Origin: Allantophomopsis cytisporea
Taxonomy: Eukaryota; Ascomycota; Leotiomycetes; Phacidiales; Phacidiaceae
DNA: 64,000 bases
Direction: 5' to 3'
NCBI GenBank assembly: GCA_024752435.1
Contig: CP103036.1
Coordinates: 1,178,001-1,242,000, forward strand
The notes beneath the pieces are model-generated. The model ran no database searches. It was not told the DNA's origin and saw nothing but the letters and a program-made list of their open reading frames with translations. Below are positions 23,174-35,884 of this stretch, piece by piece. Position 1 is the first letter of the stretch, and each line of letters opens with the position of its first letter. A program made the position numbers and the translations under genes.

Positions 23174-24275
23174 ATGGGAATTGGAAAATTGGTTTGATCG
23201 ATGTTGGTTATGTATTCAAGGTGGTTACAGGACGAAAGGTCCTTAAGTTTCAGACCTGAGCATTAGGTTTGTTTCTGATATTGTCGCAAATGGTGAACCC
23301 CATTTACAAATATATGAGACGTAACGCAAAAGGGACATATAGATTTATTCTCGTCTTCGGGATAGCCATATGTTTGTTGCTAAAACAACTTTCGATGTTA
23401 TGTATATACGCTGCTGATACGTAAGAAGCTTCTTGTGTGTATCTTCGTGAATAGACGTTTTAAGGGAGTAAGTACAGTATCTACAGACTGAGATAGTAAG
23501 ATAAAACCTAAACCCTGTGGATAACCTGTCGAACAAGTAGGAATGACATCTTTCATTGTGGTTGAAGCGGCCTACATCACTGACCAGATAACAATTGGAT
23601 ACAGCTTCCCAGTGGTGTTTATTCCATATATTAGACCAACTGGTCTAGCAGCAACTCCTATTACCTCGACAAACAATAGTTCCACTAGACAATCAGTAGA
23701 TAAGATCATTCACCATGACTCTTTCTACTATTAGCTTCGGTTTCTTGTCGTCATTGAGATGCATATGATTTGTACACAGAATAGCTCTAGGTTGTCGTTG
23801 ACAGCTATAACAGGTATTCAGTTGCTGAGGAGAGTCGGTTGATCCCGCATGGATGTGCGATTTTAGTTGTAATGAGGAATATGAAGAATATACGTATATG
23901 CAATTGGAGATTTAGAGAGAAGCCCAAAAAGAGCGGACGTTGACGTGACGGTGATCTTGTCTTGTAAAATCCAGTACCATACTGTACAGGTAAGGAGCAG
24001 AACATCTCAAGTATACATCATTTTCTCAAAGGTATGAACACACAAGAAAGCTTACCCAATCTTTTCACACTTCACCTAAAGAACACAAAGCAAGATTGAC
24101 CACCATTCCATTATCCTTGCAATGCAACGAGATCATAAGTGACATTCTACGCCAACCTTTTCCACACCGAAGACGCAAAAAAATGCCCATAGCATGGGAA
24201 AGAATGCCAGCCTCATCAAAACACAAATACATTTTCCCCTTCCATCCCCTTTACTTCTCCTACTCCGTCTCTCCT
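23174..24275. other. Intergenic region between convergent genes
   Basis: 3' ends of the F-box-like gene and of the eIF3g gene face each other across 1.1 kb. No further gene, RNA or repeat is supported. Confidence 0.5.
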
Positions 24276-25271
24276 TTAGTTGGCCTTCTTGGCGAACTCG
24301 ACTCTCAAAATCAAATGCTTGAAACCGTAACCGTCCATCTTCTCAGCAGCCTTAGCAGCATCCGATCGCTCGTTGAAACTGATAAACGCAAAGCCCTTGG
24401 CCAAGCCAGTTTCCCGGTCCTTTGCCAAGAACACTCTTGTAACGCGACCGAATCTCTCGAACATATCGCGAAGCTCTTGTTCCTCTGCCATCTCGGAGAC
24501 CTGTCATCACAAAATCATTAGCATAAATTTCCTTAACGGGGTTTTGAGCGGGGGAGAGGGGACGCACGTTGGTGACACGCAAAGTAGCAAGGTCGTCTCT
24601 CTCGAACTTCCCTCCCATTCTGTCTCCCGCAGCCGCAGCTCCACCGCCATTTCTGAGATGCGGAGGAACATATGAGCTCTTTCCAGCACCGAGACCGCCT
24701 GGACCCTCTGGCGTATCAGCGCCCGCAGCCGCAGCATCGCCAGTACCCTCCTCTCCGACAGGTGCCATGGTATCCTTGAAAGGACATCTGGCAGTGAAAT
24801 GCTCTCCGTTACAAATACGACATTTGACCTTCTTATCCTTCAGCTTGTCCTTCATGGAGCCGACCTCGGTGGCCTCCTCCTTTGCGTCCTTTCTCCAGTT
24901 GGAACTTGGCTTGAAGATGATGTTCTCTCCGACGGAAGTGGTGTCTGGCGCTGGGCCGGCCTTGTCCTTCTCAGACTTTCCAAACTTAGCCCATGACTTG
25001 CGGTCAGCCACTCGTGGGTTGACGACCTCTTTCACGAGGGTTGTGCGAATGCGGCGCGTGGTCTTGATTTTCTTGCCATCGTCGTTTAGTCTCCATGAAA
25101 CAGTTGTGATCGTGCCGTCCTTGTTGGTCGTTGTAGTGTCTGGTGGAAGCTCGTTGGAGGGCTCATCGAGCTCCTCATCGTCGGCCCAGTCCTTCCTGCA
25201 GATCTGTCAGCATTTGCATAACTCGCCATCGTGGGTAGAAGTGGTGTTGCTCACTTGGCGAGGTTGGACAT
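24276..25271 (-). CDS. TIF35: Eukaryotic translation initiation factor 3 subunit G (eIF3g)
   Basis: Exons 25271-25255, 25195-24568 and 24500-24276 encode 289 residues. The start exon is 17 bases (MSNLA plus part of a Lys codon) and joins to KDWADDEEL. A CCHC zinc knuckle lies at residues 131-143 (CRICNGEHFTARC). An Ala/Gly-rich linker follows, then a C-terminal RRM (about 209-289) with RNP1 KGFAFISF. This layout is diagnostic for eIF3g. In yeast Tif35 acts with eIF3i in scanning and re-initiation; it is cytosolic, in the eIF3 complex on the 40S subunit. The second intron separates the first RRM strand (LRVTN) from the helix (EEQELRDMFERFG). The next gene, Hsp70, lies upstream on the same strand, 0.8 kb away. 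Confidence 0.96.
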
Positions 25272-26076
25272 GTTGGCGGTTTTGTCGGCTGTTCGGCTTC
25301 GTATCTAGGTAGTATTTGCGATCGCGATTCTTCAGATGTTTCTGCAATGAATTCTTGCCCGTCTTCGTTATGTTGATGGGCTTTCCACGGATGAGGTCGT
25401 CTACGCAGTCCGGGCTCGATATTTCTGACCTCGCAAAGAACTTCCGTGGGGCAATAAGTTTAGCGCACTTTTCGCGAATTATAATCGGCCCTAGCTTCAT
25501 TTGGCTAATCAAAACTCGACATCACCATCGTAGCAAGACAGCATTTGAGGTATCAGCAACTAGCAGATTTAAATGAGGGAAAACATGTAGTATTAATTTC
25601 ATGAATGCAGAAGATACATCGAATACAGTTGGCATAATCGCACATCTAGCTTTTCATTCGTGGTCCCGCAATTTCCAGGTACTCAGGCCTCAAATAGCAC
25701 GCATGGGTCACAAATTACCATGACTGTCCAAAATATATGCGATTAATGGCTTCATAATGAGGGGAATGGTCATATTATTCGTACTCCTATCCTAAGTTTT
25801 ACAACTGCAGCAAAGTCTTTCCCATTTCCAGACAGATTGCCAGTAACGTTCCACCAAGCGCAAAGCCACAAGCTCAAACGCCTTTTGCCCCCAAGGTATG
25901 ATGAACAACGGGCCAAGTAAGGTATGACGACCAAAAAGGGGTTCGTCGATACGAGATATGATTACAGGAGAGAATACAGGTGTGGAAAAAGAAGAGATCT
26001 AGATGATCCGGCCCCAGCCCGCCATGACAACAAAGAAAACGCTTTTATATGACGACAGAAACTCCAGACACATCAT
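25272..26076. other. Intergenic region: eIF3g promoter and Hsp70 3' end
   Basis: Both neighbours are on the minus strand. There is no supportable gene. The stretch at 25.5-25.9 kb is AT-rich and contains no recognised element. Confidence 0.5.
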
Positions 26077-28274
26077 TTACTGCTTCTTCTCACCCTCACC
26101 CTCGGATGGGTTGGCCTCATCAGCCTTTGGTGCCTCACCAGACTCGGCGCGGGCCTTGTGCATCTTGTCGAAGAGGTTCAAGGAAGCGACTTGAAGCTCG
26201 TCGGTCTTCTCCTTGAGAGTCTCAGCGGAGACATCACCCTCACCAGACTGGTTCTTGGAGACGATCTCGCGAAGAGCAGTGATCTTCTCACGGATGGCAT
26301 CAGCCTCAGTCTTGTCGAGTCTGTCAGCGAACTCGTTCAAAGCCTTCTCAGTGTCGTTAAGGACGGAGTCGGATCGGTTAGCAGCCTCGATGGCAGCCTT
26401 GCGCTCCTTGTCAGCCTCAGCGTACTTCTCAGAGTCGTCAACCATGTTCTGGATCTCCTGCTCGGAGAGACCGGAGCCGGAGGCAATGGTGATGGACTGG
26501 TCCTTGTTGGTGGACTTGTCCTTGGCGTGAACGTGGACGATGGAATCAGCATCAATGTCGAAGGTGACCTCGATTTGTGGGACACCACGGTGGGCTGGTG
26601 GGATACCAACGAGCTGGAAGTTACCGAGGAGCTTGTTGTCGCGGACAAGCTCACGCTCACCCTGGTAAACCTTGATCTCAACAGCGGTCTGGAAGTCGGC
26701 AGCGGTGGAGAAGACCTGGGACTTCTTGGTTGGAATGGTGGTGTTGCGGTTGATCAAACGAGTGAAAACACCTCCGAGGGTCTCGATACCAAGGGAAAGA
26801 GGAGTGACATCCAAAAGAACGACGTCAGTGACGTTACCGGAAAGAACACCACCCTGGATAGCAGCACCCATAGCGACGGCCTCATCTGGGTTAACAGACT
26901 TGGCTGGGTCACGGCCGAAGATGGACTTGACGGACTCGGTGACCTTTGGCATACGGGTCATACCACCAACAAGGATGACTTCCTGGATGTCCTTGGCCTG
27001 GAGGTTGGCATCCTTAAGAGCCTTGCGGACTGGCTCAATGGTGCGGCTGATCAATGGATCAACAAGCTTCTCGAGCTGAGCACGGGTCAACTTAGTGTTG
27101 ATGTGCTTTGGTCCAGATGCATCAGCAGTGATGAAAGGAAGGTTGATGTCGGTCTGGGCGGAGGAGGAAAGCTCAATCTTGGCCTTCTCAGCAGCCTCAC
27201 GGATACGCTGGATAGCCATGCGGTCGTTGGAGAGGTCAATGTTAGAGTCCTTCTTGAACTGCTGGACGAGGTGGCGGACGAGGTGGATATCGAAATCCTC
27301 ACCACCCAAGTGAGTGTCACCGTTGGTGGACTTGACCTCGAAAACACCCTGCTGAATCTCGAGAACAGAGATATCGAAAGTTCCTCCTCCCAAATCGTAG
27401 ACAGCAATAATACGGTCCTCGGTCTTGTCAAGACCGTAGGCGAGAGCAGCGGCAGTTGGCTCGTTAACAACACGGAGAACGTTCAAGCCGGCAATTTGAC
27501 CAGCATCCTTGGTAGCTTGACGTTGAGAGTCGTTGAAGTAAGCTGGAACAGTGACAACGGCGTTCTTGATTGGCTTGCTCATGTAGGCCTCAGCAGTCTC
27601 CTTCATCTTGTTGAGGACGAAACCTCCGATTTGAGACGGAGAGTACTTCTCACCACGGGCGGAAACCCAGGCATCGCCGTTGGTGTGCTGGACAATCTTG
27701 TATGGGACCTCCTTGAGATCACGCTGGACCTCAGCATCGGTGAACTTGCGACCGATCAATCTCTTGGTGGCGAAAAGAGTGTTTTCTGGGTTGACAACTG
27801 CTTGACGCTTTGCGGAGACACCGACCAATCTCTCACCATCTTGTGCGAAAGCAACTACGGATGGAGTTGTTCGTGCACCTATTTATATTGTCAGTAAAGA
27901 GATGGAATTATGTCTCAATCAATTGATATTGGGCTTACCTTCAGAGTTCTCAATGATCTTTGGGGTCTGGCCTTCCATAACAGCTACAGCAGAGTTGGTG
28001 GTTCCTGTGAAAAATTAGTAACTGCTTCCGTGGTATGAAAAGAGTGGCAAAGCTTACCCAAATCAATACCAATGACAGCTCCCTTTACCTTCTCCTCTTC
28101 GCGTCTCACGAATGAGGAGGAGAAAGGTCTGGTGGCATTGAGGATGTTTGATGATCTTGTGGCGGTAGAGACTCTTGGAAGCTATGCGCGCATGATGTAA
28201 GTATTTGATTTTGAAGCGAAAGGTTTTGAGAACAGGTGATAGCTTACAGCTCTGGAGAATCTGGAGGACAACAT
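26077..28274 (-). CDS. SSC1: Mitochondrial Hsp70 chaperone (SSC1 type)
   Basis: Exons 28274-28248, 28181-28058, 28004-27939 and 27878-26077 encode 672 residues. The first about 40 residues are Arg/Ser-rich without acids (MLSSRFSRALPRVSTATR), a matrix-targeting presequence with a likely cut near RPFSSSF. The ATPase domain starts with IGIDLGTTNSAV (residues 46-57) and contains YFNDSQRQATKDAG and DLGGGTFDISV. The linker region is DVTPLSLGIE and the C-terminal lid ends in an acidic SEGEGEKKQ. It drives protein import through TIM23 and folding in the matrix. All three introns lie in the first quarter, one inside DLGTT. A candidate heat-shock element lies upstream. A 579-codon frame on the opposite strand is a codon-bias artefact. 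Confidence 0.97.
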
Positions 28275-28478
28275 AGCTGTTGGATATATGGAGGAATCGC
28301 TATGTTACAAAGAAATAAAAATCGAGAAAATGTCAAGAATTGACGAAGGGATGGATTTGGATTTTGATGAGAGAGATGGAGAGGATTTGAGAGGTATGAT
28401 GACAGGAAGATTTGAGGACGGAAGTAGGACTGGCAAAGAATTTGGACGCTAGTGCATCCGGCTAGCGGCGCCGGGGCG

Positions 28479-28491
28479 GAATACTCTAGAA
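28479..28491. promoter_or_regulatory. Candidate heat-shock element
   Basis: GAATACTCTAGAA has the GAAnnTTCnnGAA spacing with one mismatch (CTC for TTC), 205 bases upstream of the mitochondrial Hsp70 start. Such elements bind trimeric Hsf1. The site is close to consensus and in a suitable place, but untested. Confidence 0.5.
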
Positions 28492-29552
28492 AGTGGAAGC
28501 ACAAGACCGACGGTATGTCTGAATGGTCGATGACGATGAGAGCAAGATGTTGCGGCAGGTGCTGTTGCGATTATGTTTTATGTTGATCGATTGATTTTAA
28601 TATATGCCGTTACAGTTATAATCATATACAATCGTTTGGTGAGTGTCTCTTGAAGTGATTTGGTCTGTATCTATCATGTGCTTTAACTTTTTTGATGTTC
28701 TTCCTCGCTTCGATAATATCCTACTATGGTCGTAGACGAGAGTTGTGGCCAGCAGAAGCTCGTCCCTCCATCAACTCCCGACCGACCCCGGCATTATTCT
28801 TCTATCATTTACGGACAAAGACGGAGGTAAAGAAAGTCGCAAGAACTTGAAGATAATTATGATTCGCCCGTATTGAGTAGAAATAATTCATTCTCGCGTC
28901 ACCATACAAGCAGAAAGGTAATCGAGATAGTCAGAAATTGTTTACACCTGCATAATAGATCTTTTTTGTGCAGTATAGCATCGTTTGCCATATATTCCTT
29001 CTAGTAATGATTATTTTCCGAGAACACCAGAGTAAATATATGAAAATGAAAACATTTCATTACGATTATCAATTTACTTTAACACTAACAACGCCGAGAT
29101 CCCTCAAATATTCCACCGCCATCTTCGATCACTATTGTCCAATACTGTGCATTTGAATACAATCAAATTGCATAGAGAATAGGATCGATGTAGGGTGTGC
29201 TCATTTATCCAGAATGCAGCCTGAAAAGCACGTACACACGTATCCAGACTAAATATTTCGATTTCGTGATCGACAGAATTCACCAGTAAGTGTACTGAAG
29301 ACGTTCATCGTCGTCACCACAGTCGAGCTCGACAAGACTGGCAAGATAGCAACGGCACACATATATAAGACCGAAGATGAATTTGCAAAGCGATTGAGAT
29401 TTGTGAAAGCGCTCAATCAATTTCAGATAATACTAACTCTTGAAATTAATTATGAAGGACAAAAGATTCTCATGTAATTGACGCATCGGTCCTATCCCCA
29501 TTCCCTTGACCTCCTCACATCATATCCTGGTAAAAGCACACATAAGTTTACC
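28492..29552. other. Intergenic region: Hsp70 upstream and glycogen phosphorylase 3' end
   Basis: About 1 kb, AT-rich between 28.9 and 29.4 kb. No gene or repeat is supported. Confidence 0.5.
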
Positions 29553-32521
29553 TTACCAGTCCCCATCCTCCGCAGGATCAAGCGGCTCAACATTCCAAAT
29601 ACTCTCAGCATACTCATTGATGCATCGATCAGAGCTGAAGAAGCCCATACGAGAAACAGAGATAATAGTTTTAGTAAGCCACTCGTCCTGGTTCTTGTAG
29701 GCCTCATCAACAAGTTCATCTGCGTAGGTCAGCATCTATTTACCTTACAAATTCACAAAAAGCACGAAGAGAAAGAGAGTAAACACGCTATTAGGCAATA
29801 GGAGGGAGGAGGAAGAGCAAACTTACGAGTACTAATGTACGAATTAAAATCATCAGAAACAAGGTAATAATCCCCATGGTCAGTAACAGCATCAACAAGC
29901 GCAGTGAAAGCTCCTGCATCACCAAAAGTACCCTTCTTAACCTCGTCAAAGACCTTTGCAAGATCCGGGTCAAGGTTATGGGAGCCGTACGTGTGAGCAT
30001 GTCTCAGGTCCTCCACGTCCTCAGCAAGGTTTCCAAAGAGGAAGATATTATTTTCGCCGATTTCACGAGTGATTTCAATGTTGGCACCATCGCAAGTGCC
30101 AATGATGAGACCGGCGTTCAGCACGAACTTCATGTTTGACGTACCGGAGGCCTCAGTGCCGGCTGTAGAGATGTGCTCGGAGATATCGGAAGCTGGTGTG
30201 ATGATCTCAGCTTTGGAAACATTGTAGTCCTCCAGGAAAATGACCTTGAGCAGGTCGCCAACGTCCTTGTCTTTGTTGACTACGGCTCCTACATTGTTTA
30301 TCAGGTGGATGATGGTTTTAGCCATCCAGTATCCGGGAGCTGCCTTGCCACCAAAAATTGAGACTCGTGGAGTTAGTTTCTTGCGCTCTTCAGGAGTCAA
30401 GGCTTTGATTGTTAGGTATCTGTGAATGACACCGAAGATGTTGAGCTGCTGACGCTTATATTCATGTATTCTTTTGACTTGAATGTCAAAAAGCGCAGCT
30501 GGATTGACGGTGACTCCAGTAGAAGCTTTGATGTGTTTAGCCAGTCGTACCTTATTGGCGTATTTGATCTCTTGCCACTCTTTCTTGAATTGTTTGTCAT
30601 CGGCGAAGGCCTCAAGCTTATTGAGAAGGGTGAGGTCTTTCAGGAAATCATAGCCACCACACTTGGAGGCGATAAGTTCAGAGAGACGTGGGTTGGCCTG
30701 GTGAAGCCATCGTCTTGGAGTGATACCATTTGTAACGTTGGTGAAGTGATCAGGACCAAAGATTCTCACGAAATCCTTGAAAATAGTTGTCTTGATGAGA
30801 TCTGAGTGAAGCTCCGCAACACCGTTGACCTTGTGAGACCCAACGATAGCCAAGTAAGCCATGCGTACCATCTTTGGCTGAGACTCCTCGATGATTGAAA
30901 CGCGTCCAAGAAGCTCCCTTTCTTTTGGGAACTTGCGCTCGACTGACTGAAGGAAGAAGAGATTGATATCATAGATAATTTGGAGGTGTCGAGGGAGTAA
31001 GTTTTGGAAAAGCGGGACACTCCATTTCTCGAGAGCTTCAGGGAGGACGGTGTGGTTGGTGTAACCGAAAGTGTTGGTTACAATGTTCCAAGCCTCATCC
31101 CAGTCAAGTCCTTCGTTATCAATCAAGATGCGTTGAAGCTCGACAATGGCCAAAGTAGGATGGGTATCATTGAGCTGGATAGCAACCTGCTCAGGAAATT
31201 CTCTCCATGCACGTTTTGATTTTTTGAATCTTCGTACGATATCATAGAGTGAAGCAGCAACCCAGAAGTATTGCTGCTTCAGTCGCAATTCTTTACCTCT
31301 ATCGAGATTGTCGTTGGGATATAAGACCGCCGAGATAGTCTCAGCTCGCTGCTGATCCGCCACAGAGCTGCACATTCTATGAGTACTTGTTTCTGTCGGT
31401 TTCGGAGAACTCACCTTTCGTATTCGCCCCTGTTGAATTTCTGGAAATCAAATTCTCCACTGGCTGCCTTTGAAGACCACAAGCGCAAGTTGTTGTTGGT
31501 TGCGGTGCTATACCCTGGAACCGGAACATCATGGGCTACAGCTTTGACAATTTCTCCACCGTCCCAGACTGTAATATTCTTCCCGCTTTCATCCTGGTAC
31601 TTGCGAACATTTCCGTAGAACTATCCGCGATGTCAGGATGATATTCCGAAAAAAAAGCATCTGTGAAACTAACCTGGATGTCGACAACAATGTCGTGTCT
31701 CGGAAACTCCCAAGGATTCTGGTCAAGCCAGCTTTTCATTTGTCTTAGCCTCTGACATTCAAATATACCCAGAGAAACTTACTAGTCGGGAACTTCAACC
31801 TGATAACCATCCACAATCTCCTGCTTGAAGATTCCGTATCTGTATCGAAGACCATAACCCCAGGCCGGGTAGTTCAATGAAGCCATGCTATCCAGGAAAC
31901 AAGCAGCAAGTCTTCCAAGACCACCGTTACCAAGCGCAGCGTCATGTTCCTGCTCAATTACGTCCTCGATTCGAAATCCCAGCTCCGTAAGGCCCTCTTT
32001 ACAAAGATCAGTTACAAACCCAACATCATAAGCATTTCCGACTCACCTTTGGCAACGTTTTTCAAGCCCACATTCAACATAGCATTGTCCAATGCTCGGC
32101 CCATCAAGAACTCCAAGCTCAAATAGTAGACTCTCTTGCTGTCTTTGAAAGTCTGTCTCTGCTGTGTGCGATTCCAAGCGGCAATAAGTCTATCTCTAAA
32201 AGCAAGCGAAGCAGCTGCATATGCCGCAGTCTCGTCGCAATTGAACATGCTGCGAGCAAGAGTTGTCTCTACATGTCTAACAACCTCTTTCTCAAAGTCT
32301 TCTTTTGTGGAGAACTGGTTTACCCGATATTTCTTCCAGGCGGCTCGCTGTGGCTCAGGAATGGATGCCTCAACTGACTTGATGTCACTCGCTCCGAAGC
32401 CTGTGAAGGTGCGTTTGTGCTTGGGACGAGAGATTCCTGCTGGTCCTACAGGACCTTGGAGGTCAGAGATGGGCGCACCAGTCGAAGGGCGACGTTCGCG
32501 GGGTGCGGTAGTGTTCGACAT
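29553..32521 (-). CDS. GPH1: Glycogen phosphorylase
   Basis: Exons 32521-32047, 31996-31783, 31731-31674, 31620-31415, 31367-29827 and 29719-29553 give 886 residues. The enzyme releases glucose-1-phosphate from glycogen using pyridoxal phosphate. The PLP lysine is in EASGTSNMKF, in the C-terminal half. HVETTLARS, YYLSLEFLMGRAL and GNGGLGRLAACFLDS are family signatures. The N-terminal KRTFTGF places Thr40 where yeast Gph1 has its PKA/phosphorylase-kinase-controlled Thr in RRLTGF, so control by phosphorylation is likely. The last intron is phase 1 and the final exon ends EPLDPAEDGDW. Acceptor choice for exon 5 (31367) keeps YESSVADQQ; an in-frame AG nine bases earlier would leave a 38-base intron. 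The protein is cytosolic. Confidence 0.97.
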
Positions 32522-35500
32522 ATTGGAGCTCAACGTGGAGGTCTTCTCAGAATTTCCCGCGTCGTCGTGAAACAAAAGCGCTCTATGAAAAAGGGCTAAA
32601 GGTTTGTTGAGATAATTGGAAGACCAATGAGTCCGGTACCCCGAAGAGTGTATTTGTAGCTCTTATGGCCTAGGTGTTTAAGAGAAGTGGTGTGACCCTG
32701 TTCTTGTTAACGGTGCGATAGAAGATAGTTACGAGTCATGAAAGCTTTAGCTTTGAAGGCAATAAGAAGATGTGTAGGGATGAAGATAGGATATGAGGAA
32801 GGATGGAATTGGTTAAGAAACAGAAGAAGTGGTATTTGCTGTGAAGCTCTGATAGATTAAGGTAACGACGTAAGGTGAGGTATGTATGTTGCTTGGGCTT
32901 GTGAGGTGTCCGGAAGCTAAAGCAAGCTTTCTGATAGAGGATACCAATAACTCTGTGGATTACTGCATGCCCTGCGGGGTAAGTGAGTTACGTGAATGGG
33001 CAGTGGCTTCCGCCTCAAGCTCATGACTGGGTAGATGCAAGCCATGAGGTATGACTTCACTCCATGTACTTCCGATACCTTTATCATGGCATTTGAAGTC
33101 AAACACGACAGATGTATATCTTTATTCGTCAAGACACATGCCTCTGCATGCCTCGGCCATGAAATAGGGAGTCATGAGTGTGATGATGTATTGAGGCATT
33201 ATGGTGAGTATCGTTGGTGGACATTGCGAAGTTGTGGCTACCCGAGAGTCCCGTTTCCTAAACAATGTCTACCTGAGGTGTGATACACTCACACTATGTA
33301 CCTGATTCGATTCTACCGTCCATGTACCCCACGATTATGATCAACGGCCACTAGATCCACATTGTCCTTTGACCTCAGAAGCCAGCGACGAGAGCGAATG
33401 ATAAGGGAAGAACACGAACAAGAACTTAGCCGGAATAACATTGTATACAAAAGAAATATCACGACAACTTCGATCCGTTCTCTTCACACTAGATACATCA
33501 AAGCAGATATTGATGTAGTCTCAGCGGTCAACCTCGTCATTAGAAGCCTAGTATTATGGGGTACAACATATCTCGCCTCTATCATGCAAGAGCAGAATCA
33601 GCCCATACAGCGGAGCACTTGTGTCCATGTCGGGTCTGTGCGGTGAGAGAAACACCATGTGGTATTGCACCACAAACACAAAGCACAAACTGTCAAGACG
33701 ATCACTGCAGCTCAATCCTAAGTTCAGCGAGTGTTCAGTCGTTTATATACTAGATGGGCACTGCTGACTTGAAGATGGATCAGATGCAACATTATTAGAA
33801 AGCAATAAGCCCCTTCAAATCCTCTGGGTCCTTGTTCATAGAGCTAATGCCAACACTGAGCTTGCAAATTTCTATGGCATCCATCACCTTCCTATTATTC
33901 GCCGCTTCTAAAACCAAGGCGACATGTCCCACAAGTGGATTCTAGAAGGCACGATGTACTCCGCCTTTCCTGCAAAGTCATCAGCACTGTACGGGGTGAG
34001 TTGCTGTGCCGTAGATGAAAGTCAGGCTGACTATCCCCATGATATCAGATGCCAACAAGCACGCAATCCACCTGCCTGCGAAAGTCATAAGGCAGACTGA
34101 TATGATCACCATCGATTGAGGTCTCGAGGTATGTGGTAAGAGTCGAGCCAAATCCATCATATGCCATAGCGTCATCTCCACAGACTCAGATTCGATGTTC
34201 GGTATCATCCTGGATGGAGATGTTGATCTCGTGGGGTAGATTAAACATGCGCAGACTCGAATATTCTATTAGGTGGACCAACGAATTAAGGTGACGCTGT
34301 ACTGCGCAGTAGGCAGAGAGTGGGTAGGGTAACAAGCGGAAGCCGGACAAGCTTCGTCCCGCCCGGTCTTTTCAGCACAAACCGCATCGCGAGCCGGTGA
34401 GTGCGAGCACAGACCTTGCTGATAGACCCTGCAAAGCGTGCATGAACGGAGGTTATTTATAGCTGAGGTTAGTATGAATATGGTATGTAGTTGCAATACT
34501 CTACCGCATAGTACATTACTTAAAATACTTTGTGTATATTCATGGTCATCGCAGAGAGTATATTTCGAGAGGCGTTGGTTTGTGAGTACTTTTGCCACGA
34601 ATTGATAAAAAATCTGCTTGGGATATTTTAAGATCTGATCCTCTAAGTTTGCCAAATGGTCTTGAAGCACAATACGCCGCCGACCAGCCCCAAAAGCTGT
34701 CTGCTGTACCACTGGCGCCAAAATATTAATAGCTACTATAAGTGAATATGGGAGTTCAAGAGTAGATCTCTACGAGGCAATTTCTGAAACTTACATGTGC
34801 CACACGATTGTCGCTGCAGCTGACAGTGTCCCTATATGACTGCCCCGAGCTTGAATCCCTTTTACCACTTGGTTTGATGACAAGTAGCGCCAATCGCAAT
34901 ATCTCAGATTCGGCTATAGTCATTAAGGTTTGGTGATATCGAGTTCGAAGCACAATATGAAGCAAAACAAAATGGAGTTCCTATTGCAATGGGAATGGCA
35001 TGTCAACAAACCACTGCACGGATAATACTCTACGGGTAATAAGGCAGTGACTGCCATATTATATATCAGAACTCAAAATTACGTTCCGGATTATGCTTTG
35101 CCCTTATTTGGTGAGTCTCAGCTGGCTGATATCAGACTATTTCACTCGAAACAAGGATGTAACTCGTGGTATTTAGATTCCATTGGCTCATCTAATATAC
35201 AGATCCTTCAGAAAAGGTAATAATGGAAAAGTTATTTTGATCATCCATATCTATAACAACAGAATGAGAAACTATGCCAAGAAACGGACTCAGCTCAAGC
35301 AACAGGCATACAATCTATCAAGTCAAGTGAGTGCTCTTGAGTTGAAGACCATGTTGTCCCAGTACTGTACCATCTCCTTTAGAATAGGCCATGTAAATAT
35401 TAATGCGGGTAGTCAAGGACAAGCATAGCATACAAGTGTTGCTGGCTACAATCAACAGTGTGTTCATAATGAAGACACATGAATCAGAATATTGATCTTA

Positions 35501-35884
35501 GAGGTTTTCTCAACATACACTCATCTACCAGGGTTGGAAGCGGCACAGAGAAATTTAGCCGGTGATTGATACTCCTGTGAACTGATGGACATTCAGTTTC
35601 TGTCGCTATAATAAAAAGCTTGATAGATGTGGAAAGAATCAGAAAAAAGAAGAAGATTCATAAGATCAGCAGTTTCTTATATGCCAACTACTCTTGGACA
35701 AAGAGCCTGAGATCATTTGATCCCAAATAAATGGCTGGATCAAGTGCGCTTTAGCCTCAAAATGACCCTCTAAAGAGTACTTAAAACAATAAATTCACAC
35801 TCAATGAACAAATTCCAAAACCATAGCGGATCCGAAGGCTTTAGAGGAAATATTGATTTGAAGAACGAAGAAAAAGATGCAGTC
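32522..35884. other. Intergenic region upstream of glycogen phosphorylase
   Basis: The promoter of the phosphorylase gene is at the left. Small frames at 33981-34208, 34269-34721 (minus, 150 codons) and 34756-34965 (minus) have no family motif and sit in AT-rich DNA with frequent stops. They may be gene remnants. No transposon ends were recognised. Confidence 0.4.

Noticed and set aside
24569..25312. 247-codon plus frame opposite eIF3g
   Set aside because: It is a mirror of the eIF3g coding exon; Ser-rich low-complexity translation with no domain.
26158..27897. 579-codon plus frame opposite mitochondrial Hsp70
   Set aside because: Long antisense frames opposite Hsp70 genes are a well-known codon-bias artefact. 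The frame spans the whole conserved Hsp70 exon, is Leu/Val/Asp/Gly-rich and has no family motif.
34269..34721. 150-codon minus frame
   Set aside because: No domain, irregular composition, and no splice partner that extends it to a recognisable protein.
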